Assembly: GCF_036370855.1 (NCBI RefSeq)
Contig: NC_088102.1
Span: 18,023,001 to 18,087,000 of the forward strand
Direction: 5' to 3'
Length of the DNA stretch: 64,000 bases
Source: Dromaius novaehollandiae
Lineage: Eukaryota > Chordata > Aves > Casuariiformes > Dromaiidae
The notes under the pieces are model-generated. The model was not told where the DNA came from. It searched no databases and saw nothing but the letters and a program-made list of their open reading frames with translations. This document shows, piece by piece, positions 11,060 through 23,300 of this stretch; position 1 is the first letter of the stretch, and every line of letters begins with the position of its first letter. The translations under genes were made by a program, and so were the position numbers.

Positions 11060-13965
11060 TATATAACAGGCTTTATTTTTATTTTCTTCAAACTGTTAAT
11101 TTACATTAGAACAAGAAGACAGTGAAGTATGAAAATGTGAAAAGCTCTTTTGCATCTCAAACTAGTAGTAGGTCCTCCTATTAATATTTTATTAATGCCC
11201 AAGTCACAAGCTTGCTTCACTAAGATACTAAGTGACAGAAATCTGTTCAAAAGTTACAAGTTATTTTCTGAGTTTCCTGAAGTCCCTTCTAGCAGCCATC
11301 TATGAGTAAGTATAAAATCAGATTCTGGGGTAAATTTAAAATATTGTATTGTACCATATACAGGTATTGTATTTATATATGCGAGATCGGCAAAATATCA
11401 GAGTTCAAATGCATTCATCTTTTATACATTTAATTCTCCACTGAAAAAGGAATCCATCACTTTTCACATAAATATTTAAGTAAAAAAAAGATCATTAAAA
11501 AAAAAGAATCAAGTTGTAAACAAAAATTCTTAAGAGGTTTGCATTTATTTTTAGTGGAATTAGAAAGTGAACTATCAAAATGTGTCTTGTAAAACCTACC
11601 ATGAACATTTAAGAAAAACACAGAATTGATCTTTCAAAATTCAACATGTTAGTGAGAAGTCTGAATGAAAACCGAAGATTCAGATGTCCAAAAACTCAGA
11701 GTGCTCATTCCCAAACACTGCGGTTTGATATTCCTCAATGTTATCTTCTGTTGCAATGACAATTAAAAGCCTACTGACATCAATGTTAGCAGACTTTTGC
11801 CGCTTATGAAAACAGAAGCTAGACCAAGCCCCAAAAATAGAATTTACAGCCTCTGTCTGGAGATCTTTATTTTATTACTGTAGAACTTGTGCAGAAATGA
11901 ACTCTGCATCTTTTGGGAGGGTGGGCTTCTTTCAAAGTGCTTATTCAGAGTATCAAGTTATCTCATTTTCTCAGGGTACATGACATGCCTGCTTTTAAAA
12001 TACCCTTTCTACAAAAGGCAAAATATTTCTGAAAGACTATTTAGGTATTCTTTACCTGGAAAATTTGAAGCTGTACTACTTCATAACGCCAAGCTGGGCC
12101 TCTCCTGGAAACAGAATTTCCACATGTATTATCATTTAGATACCAGGGAGAACTACGTAACAGGACTCTGCCTGAAAGACAGACTGGTAGGAAAAAAAAC
12201 ATGCCTCCACAAAAGGGGAATAAATCTATTCACAGAGTTGATCCTAAAATAAGAAAGCTACTTCCAGAATATTTCAGACAAATATTTTTAAGAACTAAAT
12301 GTAATTCACCTTATTCAAGCAGTGCAGGGATTTTAGCACAATCCTTAAAGAAAGAAAAGACGCATCTTTTTTAACATTTAGTAAATTTTAATTAAAAAGT
12401 AGGGTCTTATATTAAGTTTGAAACAATGCAAAAAGCTATTTCTGACTATATAACTAAAAGATCTAAGCATTATTCTGCTTGCTTATACAGCTTCCACAAA
12501 ACAGCTGCCCAAAAGGAGGCAGAAGATTTTTCAAAACCACTTGGCATAGAAGCTTCAAAGGTATCTGCAAACGCAGACAGATGAATCCACAAGAGAAGAA
12601 TTTTCACAAGGCCCAGAGAAGATATATTTGCATTACAGGGAAAAGCTGATAAACTTCAACAGCTCTAAAATAATGACCTCAGTTACTATTAGAAGTCTAC
12701 TCACAGCAATCCAGACAGCATGCAAGCCAGTCACAAAAGGATTTACCAGGCAGATTATGGCATCAGAGCAGACTACTAAGGTGCGTCTAACCTAACTCCA
12801 GATTGCGGCACGATTGTACCAAAGAGAAAGGGGAGAATCACTCGTCCTGCCAAAGAATCATTCCTCCTATGAGGAGGTCGTTAGAGAACCACAAAACTAT
12901 CATTGTGCAGCTGTTATTCTGAGTTGCAGGTAAAAATACTACTAAGGCGGCTTCAAAAGTAGTGTTGCTGTCCAACAGAATTAACAGGGAACTCAAGGAT
13001 GCGAACAATAAGCAACCAGATAAAAGACTGGGATTGGAGATGCGTAGTGCAAAGGACTGACAAAAGTCTAAATAAGACACCAGGAGCATGGTACAAGGAA
13101 GATGTGCAGACCCAAGAAATTTCTAAATAGAGCATTTAAAAATTTTATAGCATGAGTTTCATACATGGCTAGGGTTAGTGAGTGGAGCATTTGTGATTAA
13201 CAATAAATAAATCGATCAGCTAAAAAGTGATAGATGACAACCAATAAGAAATGAATGACAGACTGCATACAGAACTCATCACATGCTTATGAAGGGCTTG
13301 GATTCAAGTTTCTGAACTTGCTAACTGCTTTATATTACTGTAATAAAGGCACCTGAGTGCCAAATACAGTTTTGAGTCCTGTTCTGTGGCTGGGTATTGA
13401 TTGAGCTTGGTGCTTGGAAGAAAGAGGACTGAGAACAGACTGAGCACACTCTTGCGGCCCGCTGTACCTGGCATATTGAGTCAGTTGTCTCTGCGGAATT
13501 GGCAAGTATGTGTTTTCATTAATGAGACAAAAAAGCTAAAGATGGAAAGAGCCAGTATAGGAGGTTTGTGTATCTGCATCAATATTGCATGTCAAAAAAA
13601 TCATAACACTCAAAGATGCTTTTAAAGAAATCTGTGATTTACAAGATCCTATGCCAAGCTGCAGAACAAATGCTGAAAACTTGAGTGTTTCCACAGAATC
13701 CAAACAATGCCTGTGAACAGAGACTGAGACTACACCTATATCCAACCACAGTGTAAGAAGATAAACAGAGAGTAAAACAATGCTAGATCCAAAGAAACAT
13801 TTTGTACTTCATACAAGACAGCATAAATCTAGCATTATTTAAAATAAATACCTTCTATAGGTAAATATCTTTATTTTAGTTATAAAATATGATTGAGAAA
13901 AAAAATATTTTTTTCAAGAACATGCATGTAACAGCATTGTCCTAGGTTTTATTTTGAGTAAATTA

Positions 13966-13996
<31 letters not shown>

Positions 13997-16900
13997 GTAA
14001 AAAGTAACCACACACGCATATGCATTCACAGATCAGATCACCTTTATCATACACCAATAGATTTAAAAAACAGGTATTTCTGATATCGATATAGTTATGC
14101 TGCTTTCATTCTGAAATAGAGAAGCTGACAATAGCTTCATAGGCTCTTTCTCAAGTATTGGCATAAACAGAACTTCTTAAAATAGAATTGCATGTTTTTC
14201 CACAAACAAATTTTGATAGAAACGTTAGCATTAATACAAACAAATGCAGATGACATCGCTGAAGCATGACAGCTTGCAGTAACAGCTAATTAAAAACTGG
14301 AGTCATCATTATAAATTATTAAAGTGAAAATACAATCTGAAATACCAAAAATTAAAACAAGTAGTTATACAACAAAACTTGTGAAATACATTTTTTTTTT
14401 TTTTTTTAGTATCATCTGGAGACATCTGCTTTCAGATGGTGTTGAAACTTACATGGGATTTTTATGAACTTAGTACTTGTAAAAACATCTCTAAATTCAC
14501 AGCGCAATGCTACTAGAGGTTTTTCTTTTTTCTTTTTTTTTTTTAGCTTGATCAACTGAATTTTGGTCTTAAATTAGATTTGAAGTTTCTTTGAAATGTG
14601 GGATTACTTTTTCATATTTGTAACAATTTGTTCTATTTCTTGCACAGAACACGGATGCTAAGAATTGCTAAAATTGTAACTAAGTCCAATTAAGTAATGG
14701 ATATGTGTATTCTAAACCCAAGAATCTGAACTACAAAGGCATAATTGAAGAAAAAAATCCTGTCTCTATAGCTGCAGTAGTTAAGAGCACATTGCTAAAG
14801 TTATATTTCATAACATTTCACTACAACATTGGAATTCTGCAACCATTACATTATTTATATGAACATATTTTACAACTTAGGATTTTATTTAAAAGATAAA
14901 GTTTTTAACATTGCAAGATGCATTTAGTCACTCCAGGCATTATAGAGTCCCATCTGTTGCTCCTGACTTATCGCACAAGAAGGTTGCTTCCAACAGTCTT
15001 TGGTTTCTTCCTTTTTCTGTCAGAAGATCTAAGAGTTTGATTTTCTGTTTTTTCTTCATACAAAAGAAGAAATACAATATGTTGTTGCTATATTATTAAA
15101 TAACAAATCATAATAAAGTGCTATTGTGTGCAACATTTTAATGTAAAAGTTAGCTGCTCTACTTTAAAAATTGCTAGCTGCTCTAATGTACCCACTGAAA
15201 AAGCAAATGGACCCATCTTGAGGGCATTCTTCACAGAAAGGTGCATTTCTCCAGTAAGTTTGCTACAGAAGGTGGACTTTAAGGTAATGTAGAGATTCTC
15301 CTAAGTGGGAGAGCTAAGGTACTAGAAGTAATCTAGTCATAGGTAGAAATAATGCCACAAGTATCTAGACTGACCCATGGTAAAAAATGACAAAATCCTG
15401 GGAAAGTGGAGAAGGAGAAGAGAGAGAAGTTTAGATGTCCTTATAGTGTTATTTCAAGCTCTTCTACTGACTACGATGTGATCTGGGCAATTTCTGCACT
15501 TATCATAGCCCCAATCTTTTAATCTTTAGAAATGCTGTTTTTGTGGCTATGTCAACTAACCAATGTTTGTCAGAGATCTTTGGAAGAACAGCGCTTACTT
15601 TCAGAACTCTCTGGAAATATTGGTTTCCATCAATATTTTAGAATGTGATTTACAAAGGAAGATACTGTTCTGTTTCAATCCTTAAAAATTGCTGATGGAA
15701 CCTATTGCGATAATATACCGGCAACAAGATATCTGTTAGCTTCACCTTGGAAATGGCACCCAAATCACATTCCATTCCCACTGGACTTCAGAACTCTTAC
15801 CAGCTTATTTAAGGCAGGAGGAAAACATGATAAGAACCCTAAGTAACCAAGCCAAAGTGTAGCAGATCTGTGGCAGAACTATCTCATCTCGTGCTCAACT
15901 TCCTAAGCAGTTATATGACTGGATGAACGACACTATTTAAGGATACTAATGCAAATCATTGTTACAACATGGTCACATATCAACATGGATATATTAAAGA
16001 TCAGCTGTGGCCATCTTATAAAATATTGGTACCAATTATATTGTTAAGAAATTGATTCCAATGCCACAATAAAACTACTTCCACTTTTTACAGGATGGAA
16101 CCCCTCATCCTTGGTTAACTTGCACTGTTTTGATTGAAAGTGAAATAAAAATCAGGCACTATCTGTATGTCTATAGACAGGATGCAAAATTCTTAAATGC
16201 TGTCTATAAAGCTGGATTTTTTATTGATGAACGTATAAAGTATAGAAAAATGCTAGCTTTTTACCACGTGCATACTGGAATCAGTTATATTACACTACTG
16301 TAAAACCAAGCAAAATAGTAATTCTTATCCTAAAAGAAAATATCTTAATCTCTTAAAAATGAAAACATAAAAGAAGATAATAAAGCTCAACAGCATAAGA
16401 ATACAAGATTGGACTACTTTATGGAACTCAGTGTTTATGAATCATGTCAGTTTCTGCACACGATGATCCATGGTCTAACACTGTCAACTCTTTCACAGAA
16501 AGTCATATCAGTACATGTTTTGTCTACAAATTGACTTAAGTAAGGTCTCTTATGGGCTGAAATACTTAACCAATGCTCTTCCTGATTCTTTCATATTCCG
16601 TAATGTGCTTAAAATCAGATGCTCATCTCTTCTGTGATTACACCACTAAGTTGTAAGGGTGCAACTTCAGCATAATTCCTGCATTTTCTATTTCCTGAGT
16701 ATTATGTAAGGCCTATTAAATCACACCAAAGCTAATGGTCATTTTCCTATTTACTCGTGAGCACTGAATCAGACTTTATTGAGAATTTTTTTTCTGACAT
16801 ATGTATTATTTTAAAAATGATAGAATACTTTAATCTTCACCCACATCTCTGATGTAGGACAAACATGTCTGAACTCATAAATATGGTAAGTAAAAACCTC

Positions 16901-18900
16901 AGTTCTGCACCAAATTTACTTGGTTTTTCTAAAGTTCCTGGAACAGCATGAATATATGAAAAATAAAACAAAAAATGTTCATCCCTATAAGCTGCATTAC
17001 ACTGTCAAAGGTGAACAAATGTGCATATGTACCAGAGAAGTTTTATGGAAAAAAATGGAAAACCATATTAGAAGTTATCTTATTTATATTGCAAAGCCAA
17101 AAAATTAAAAGGTAGGACTTCCCAGAATTTAGATAGCCAGTGCAATGTTATATCAGCACACACCGAAGTTTACATGATATAGTCTAAATACATGCTCAGT
17201 TTTTTCACAAATTTCCTGCCTTACTGAGTGCATAGAAAAGGTGACACTCATTCATGAGCATCTATTCAGTACCACCTCTTGATTTTTCAATGTGCTTTGC
17301 AGGTCACATTTATCATATAATTTTCGAATTCTTCTCTCAGTAAGGGTTGTTTCTGTCAACTGCTTATATATTTTGATATTGGGTTTTTCTTTCACTCACT
17401 GAAGTTGTACTGAAGCTGTTTTTTTCCTTTTTTTCTTTTTTTTTGCGGGGGTGAGGACATATGGATTTCAGGAAAGCTTTTGCTTTTCAACTTTTTCAGA
17501 ATGAGGACAGAACTTCTGATCAAAAGGAAGACAGAAAGAGGTACATCAAACCATAGTTATAGTCAAAAAGAATATGAAGATGAATGTATTTGCCACTGAC
17601 CATTCCTAAAATCAGTATCTCTTGATATCTCCTTGTAGAGCTGCTCCAGTTTTTTTTTTTTTAATAAAAACAATTAAGTACGGGCCAGGTTACAAAAGAG
17701 AAATTTAATCTACAGTGCAATAGGCAATATACAAGTTTGGGAGATGTGTGTTCCCGTAGGAACATGGAACATTAAAACTCTTATTTTCAAAGCTAAATAT
17801 AGGTCACTCTAAGCCTGCTGCTCTTTCTCCAAAAATGTTTTTCTTCCCCTGGTGTATCTTCTTGGCTTCTGACACTACGTAGTTTAGGGATTTTCTGAAC
17901 TAGAGAGAGCATCTGGATCACTGTGTTTAATCATATATCAACTTTCAAATAGTCTCCTGTTAAAGTATTCATTTGGGAATATTACACAGAGACTTGAAGC
18001 TGGGTCTCCTACATTCCACTCTCCTGCCTGAAGCCAAAGGTACAGATCGTTCCGTCTGGGTCTTCTTTCTGTCCCTTTGTAGTCAAACAAAAGAATATCA
18101 GTTTCATTTTAACTGACAGATGGAAAAAACTTTGAAATTCAAAAAAGTTTTATGAAATGGAAAAAATGTCTAATTAATCTGACTGCTTTATGACTATTAA
18201 TCAATTTATTTGCACAAAATCCTTGTGACATGAATGAGTAATTAGAAATTGCTACAATGGCAGTTACAAAAAAGTCACAAAATTTAATCTATTTTTCTGG
18301 TTTCGAAGAGAGTGAATAAAGGAACACAGTATTGAGGGTGAAATCATAAGTTTTTGAGGACCTAATTTTTCAATTTTTTTTTTGTAGCACTATATTGTCA
18401 TTTTATGGATTCGAGGCACATTTCCCATTTACTTATATTACCTTGTAAGTGTTCAGCACATATTCTTATCTAACTATTGAATCTGAAATCAGTCACTTTG
18501 AAATAAATGTCATCTAATGATCAACTATGACCAGTCTGAAGTAAGTCTGCGGGTAGCACTTAGAATGCATTAGACTCTGGCATAGATAGAGCACAATTTG
18601 ACAGGGCAGCTTAGAGTACTTAGATGTGAAACCACAGATTCACCACATACAGTCCACTTTCATTCACTACTCACCTTCTAGTTTTTGCCACAAAGAAATT
18701 ATAGTTCTAGAAACAACAGGCCACTATGCAAGCTTGACTTCTTTCCAGAACAAATTTATCTTATAAAGTGAAGGAGATAAAATTCCAATAAAAAAAAAAC
18801 ACCCACTATGCAGCCACATAGCAAGAGACTTCATCATGATGTGACGATATTTACAGGTGGCTAAATGCAAGCTGTTCAGTGAAATGTTGAGGTTTTTTTA
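11060..18900. other. Intergenic region between convergent SERPINA10 and PPP4R4
   Basis: About 8 kb of AT-rich sequence. The longest open frame (11887-12252 +, 121 codons) has no recognisable family and no exon context. There are T-rich homopolymers near 13969-13991, 14391-14407 and 14530-14544. I see no RNA gene and no conserved coding exon. Part of the right side may be PPP4R4 3' untranslated sequence, depending on which polyadenylation site is used. Confidence 0.6.
13969..13991. repeat. Poly(T) run of 23
   Basis: Twenty-three consecutive T bases in the intergenic region. A simple homopolymer, with no adjoining element recognised. Confidence 0.9.
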
Positions 18901-18948
18901 ACTTTTGAATGTTTGATTTTACAATTTAGCAAGTATTGTGGCTTTTTT

Positions 18949-18958
18949 TTTATTTATT
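18949..18958 (-). terminator. PPP4R4: Candidate PPP4R4 polyadenylation signal (distal)
   Basis: TTTATTTATT on the + strand reads AATAAATAAA on the minus strand: two overlapping hexamers about 1.2 kb downstream of the PPP4R4 stop codon. Choosing between this and the nearer ATTAAA needs transcript data. Confidence 0.25.
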
Positions 18959-19660
18959 TAAGGAACCTGAAAATATTGAAGTGGAAAATATGAGTTCATA
19001 CAGATACTTACTGAAGTCACTAGAAAGGACCACTGAACAAGTATCACTGTCACTGTTGTTTCCTCTTCATACCAGACAGACATGTCCTCCTCCTCCCCCA
19101 CTATGTGGTACCAATCTCCGTATTTCAGCTCCATTATGTTTACCCAGCAAGTCATAACTTCAGATTCTGGATTCTCTTTTCATTCCTGATCTATCCTACC
19201 TATTCAGACTTCTAAATGCCAGCTTACATTTCCTCATCCTTTCCAGCTACTAGTTCTAGTTTCTATTCCATTCAAGTCAGTACGTCCCAAACAATCTCCC
19301 TTTTTTTGTATATCTGACTTCCTTTCTTCATTCTACCTTAGCTAAGCAAGAAAATCACTGAGAACACAGAAAAGTCTTAGTCTGGGCACCCAAAAATTAC
19401 AGCTAGTTCAATGATAGCAATTCAGGACTAGAAGCTATTGTGTGAAAGGAATCTGCAGGGAACTATTTGCTAAAGTCTACAGAGTTTTGACTAACTACAC
19501 TGCACAGAAATAAAAATTTTCTAACACAGACTCTTACAGTTTTATCACAGGAGATAAAAACTCTTCTTTCATTTTGTTCTTGCAAAGTATTGAACAGTTT
19601 AGGCTGATGTTTACAGAAAACAAACCTGAGGTAGACAGCTAGCATTATTATTATTTTTTT

Positions 19661-19666
19661 TTTAAT
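19661..19666 (-). terminator. PPP4R4: Candidate PPP4R4 polyadenylation signal (proximal ATTAAA)
   Basis: TTTAAT on the + strand gives the variant hexamer ATTAAA on the minus strand, about 510 bases after the stop codon. It is the nearest plausible signal I found, but the sequence is AT-rich, so chance matches are common. Confidence 0.2.
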
Positions 19667-20174
19667 CTAAATGCTTAATGCAAGGCAAAGGCAGCAGCCT
19701 TAATAAAAAACAACGCTACCAGTTCATGATAACTCTCAAAGATTCATCATGAAACTGCTACATAGTAATTCATAAAAATATATTAACACATAAAAGGAAG
19801 AAAAAGAAAAATTAAATCATCTAACGTTATATACCTTCTATTCCTCCAAATATGGGCAGACAAATCACAGTGACTGTAGTTATTGTATATCAAATGCAGT
19901 AACCTTCACTTTGTCCCCTTCCACCCTCCCCATAACATACCAGCTGAATCTGAACATATGCAGGGAAACAGAATGTGAAAGACTAATTAAAAGGGAACAT
20001 AACGCAATCTTCAAAATAATTGCAATTGAACACATCACATTTCTACCCCACTGTTTGTGTATTTCAAAAATCTGGGCATGGAAGTATCATAAATATGGGC
20101 TGAATTTTACAGGGTTCTTAAAAGTTCCTCTGAAGATGTATCCGATCAGCTTGACCTAACCCTTTGACATCCAC

Positions 20175-20329
20175 TTACATGCTCATCTTTCGTGACTGAC
20201 TGTCTTTATTTCCATTGTTCTTTTGGTCAGCTGAGTTAGCTGAATTACGAGATGAAGCTGCGAGGGAGGAACTGGAAGGGAAGGCGGTATTCCCATTGTT
20301 ACCAGTGGAACGAGTCCGGAATGAATCAT
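20175..20329 (-). CDS. PPP4R4: PPP4R4 last coding exon and stop (residues 753-803)
   Basis: Completes Asp753 and reads DSFRTRSTGNNGNTAFPSSS, a Ser/Asn-rich low-complexity run, then KDSQSRKMSM and TAA (20175-20177). The acceptor is CTTTATTTCAG. The beginning (DDSFRTR) equals human. The end is shorter than human and lacks its lysine-rich terminus. Confidence 0.92.
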
Positions 20330-23300
20330 CTGAAATAAAGAGTTACAGCTTAGACAAATTTCTCTGAAAAAAATGCATGCAGAATGAACAGAATAAGCTG
20401 CTTTTTCTACTGCAATAATGCTTAAAATTTAACTTTCTATAAGGAAACTGTTTCAACTTAACATTTTAAATATATTTATAAAAAAATGCTAAATAAAAGT
20501 AGAACTTATACTATTTGGGAGAAAATATGAATACATTTTAAGCTATGAAGAGACTGAGATTTGTTTGGCCAGTCTTAGGTACTTAAAATTCAGTTATTTA
20601 GTCTAAGCTAGTTGTCTAGTATCTATTGGTAGCGAATGGAAACGTAGCGAATGTGTTCCTCTAGAAAACAGTTCATCCCATTCTAATCTTTAGTCTAAGC
20701 TAATCATTCACACTCCTCTACAATCGATGGAGAGACACAGGCATTTCCAGAAAGCAGTTTTTCTCCTCTAATTTAGGAGATGATGTACATGGTCTCCCTT
20801 TCTTCACATAAAATGGGTGGAGGCAAACTGAAAAAATAACTTTTTTACTATATCCAAAATGCCAACGAACAGATTCCAAATTCATGTTTACCTTTACTAC
20901 TTTTAAATATAACTTTAAGCATATGTGTAAAACAAACAAACAAACAAAAATCAGAAAAATAGAGTAACACTTACTAAGTGCTCAAACATACTGGATATCT
21001 ATTCTTATAAGTTCTTTAGAAATACGGTATCTTTCAGTATGCCTGGTTAATGGTACCTCATATTCAGCACCATCACAAGAAACTAATGTACAAAATAACA
21101 TGACAGCCTACTTACCACTAAAAGATAACACAGAACTCTTTCCCATTCCTGATACAGAAGGTGTATATCCTGTAGCAGCGCTTCTACTTAAAAAAAAGTA
21201 AAGAAATAAACTGCTTATTACAAAATGTTCTTTTAATTGTATAATTTCACATTCCGTTGTTTGACGATATTTAAGCTTCTTTCTGAGTTTATACAAATAA
21301 ATTGAGAAAGTTATGCCCAAATTTCTTTAAGACATGTCCAAATTCAGATCTGGCACTTCATACTGAAAGAAAGAAATAATATATGATGAAAGGTAACATA
21401 CATTAACATAACAAGAATTCACAAGAATTTGTTGACCTCAATTTGCACTAAAACAGCATTGCTTCCTTCAGTACAAAATTGCATACCTTTCCCAATTAAA
21501 CAGAAAGCTGAAAATTTAGGCCACAATTCAGTGAGCACATTACTACATGTGTAGATTCACACATATCTAATTTTCTAAAAGCTGTCCATTAGATAAGCAA
21601 TTAAAATGATAACGATACTTAGGACACTTGTCTATGTTGCTGTATTTTGGATGTAGTGCTTGAGTACTGAAAGACTGGCTTCGAACCAACTTGGATTTCT
21701 TGCCTTCTTTGCCTAAAATATATAAGTAGCAAAAATTTTTAGTATGGAAATCATTGCATTTCCTCAGTAATTAACATCTTTTTGTATCACTTTTTGTTAA
21801 ACTATGCTAGCTGAAGGAACTGATACAAATACTTCAATAGCAATAAATATTCCTTGTGCCACCTGTTACGTACCAAAGAATAAAACAAAACTAAGAAGTG
21901 TAGAAAATATATTCAGTTCTAGGAATGGATCTTTTTCCTATGTGTATTAGGTGAAACTCTGGCCCACAAAAGCCAGCAGTAGCTTTGCTAGATTTTAAAC
22001 TGCTTATGGGAGATGAAAGCATTCTAGAAGAATTTTTAAAGAGTTCTTACCTGCTGATGTACCGGAAGAGCTTCCGGGAAAAGAAAGAGGTACATTTTTT
22101 GCCAATGCTGATGACGTTTTACTGTCTCTACCTAAAAAAAAGCCTAGTATAAATACCGATGTTAAATAGCCTAACTTTAAATAAAGGAAGAGAACACAAC
22201 ATATCACAAGTCCAGGGGTAAACAGTAATAATATCTAATCCAGTGCTACTAGCACTTTGCAATTATCACAAATCACACTGCAGCTTAACAGGAAACACCA
22301 TATATTAATAAAATACATGACATTTTTAGATCTAAAGCCAAAAGTCTTCTTTCTAATATAGCAAGGCCAGTTTTCATAAACATGCTTAGAAATACATTAA
22401 AAAAAGTATTGCCGCTTTCTTAGATTCTAATATTAACTGCATGAAAAGTGTCTGTGTTCTGCTCCCTTCTTTCCCTAAGAATAACCCTGCACAAATAATA
22501 TGTACATAAGTATATAAACTTACGCTTCTTTTCAAACATCTTATCACTAATATTTGTGGATCTTCCTTCATTTTGCTGCTTCTCTTTTTCTAACTGTTCC
22601 TAAAAAGTAACAATAATCATAGTAATAATTTAAGTATTACACAGAAAAATTTAAAAAATTAGCTGTATTTCAGATAGATCAGAAGTTTTCAAAAAAGAGC
22701 ATGTTTCCAACTCACCAAAATACAGTTAACTTCTACTCTCTTCTACAATTAGTGCAGAGCTTAATGAATATCCAGAGACCCAATTAAATTATAGAGTGAA
22801 ATGAGGGTACATATGCTACACAAAAATCGTACCAAAAAATATTGATTTTATTTATGAAGGAACCTCAGAGTTAAAGTTCCCATTTATAACATTTATTAAT
22901 AGAGTTGCATCTGGTAGAAGGTTTTCGCTCTCTTTTTTTCTTTTTTTTTTTGGAAAAGTTGAAAAGACATGGAAATTGGCGGCTGACAATGGAAAATTAT
23001 TTTGCTACATAGCTACTCTAATACCAGAACATACTCAGAATGCCAGATGGGGCTAAAGAAGGGCACAGAGACACAAGCTTAATAACAATAGGCTATATTT
23101 TTAATTCAAATGTACAATTCAATGAAAAACAATACCATTTGGGAAAAAGTTATCACATATGCTTAAGTTTTTTCAGGCTCTAAAATTAATATCTGCAGTT
23201 GCTAAGCCTTTATGTAAAACAAAGCCAAGTATTATTATTATTCTTCAATCTTAAGAAATTTATTTGCCTTTCTGTAATACTAGGTAGTCTTAGAATACCT

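Noticed and set aside
11887-12252. 121-codon + strand open frame between the two genes
   Set aside because: No recognisable domain, no exon-like splice context, and no composition difference from the surrounding AT-rich DNA. Treated as chance.
15440-15560. Possible minus-strand MIR (segment around GATCTGGGCAATTTCTGCAC)
   Set aside because: Only a short degenerate likeness to the MIR core, with no flanking landmarks, so it was not annotated.
17985-18060. Segment like ACTTGAAGCTGGGTCTCCTA resembling the end of an old tRNA- or hAT-derived repeat
   Set aside because: Too short to assign to a family. No terminal repeats or body recognised.
21184-21190. Alternative acceptor TAG at 21185-21184 for the PPP4R4 penultimate exon
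   Set aside because: Using it breaks the frame with the preceding exon. The AAG acceptor three bases upstream gives an in-frame join matching human spacing.
21622-21630. Alternative donor AA|GTGTCC in the RSQSF exon
   Set aside because: It would drop Cys-Pro and shift the frame into the next exon. The donor at CTAA|GTATCG keeps both the frame and the human residue count.
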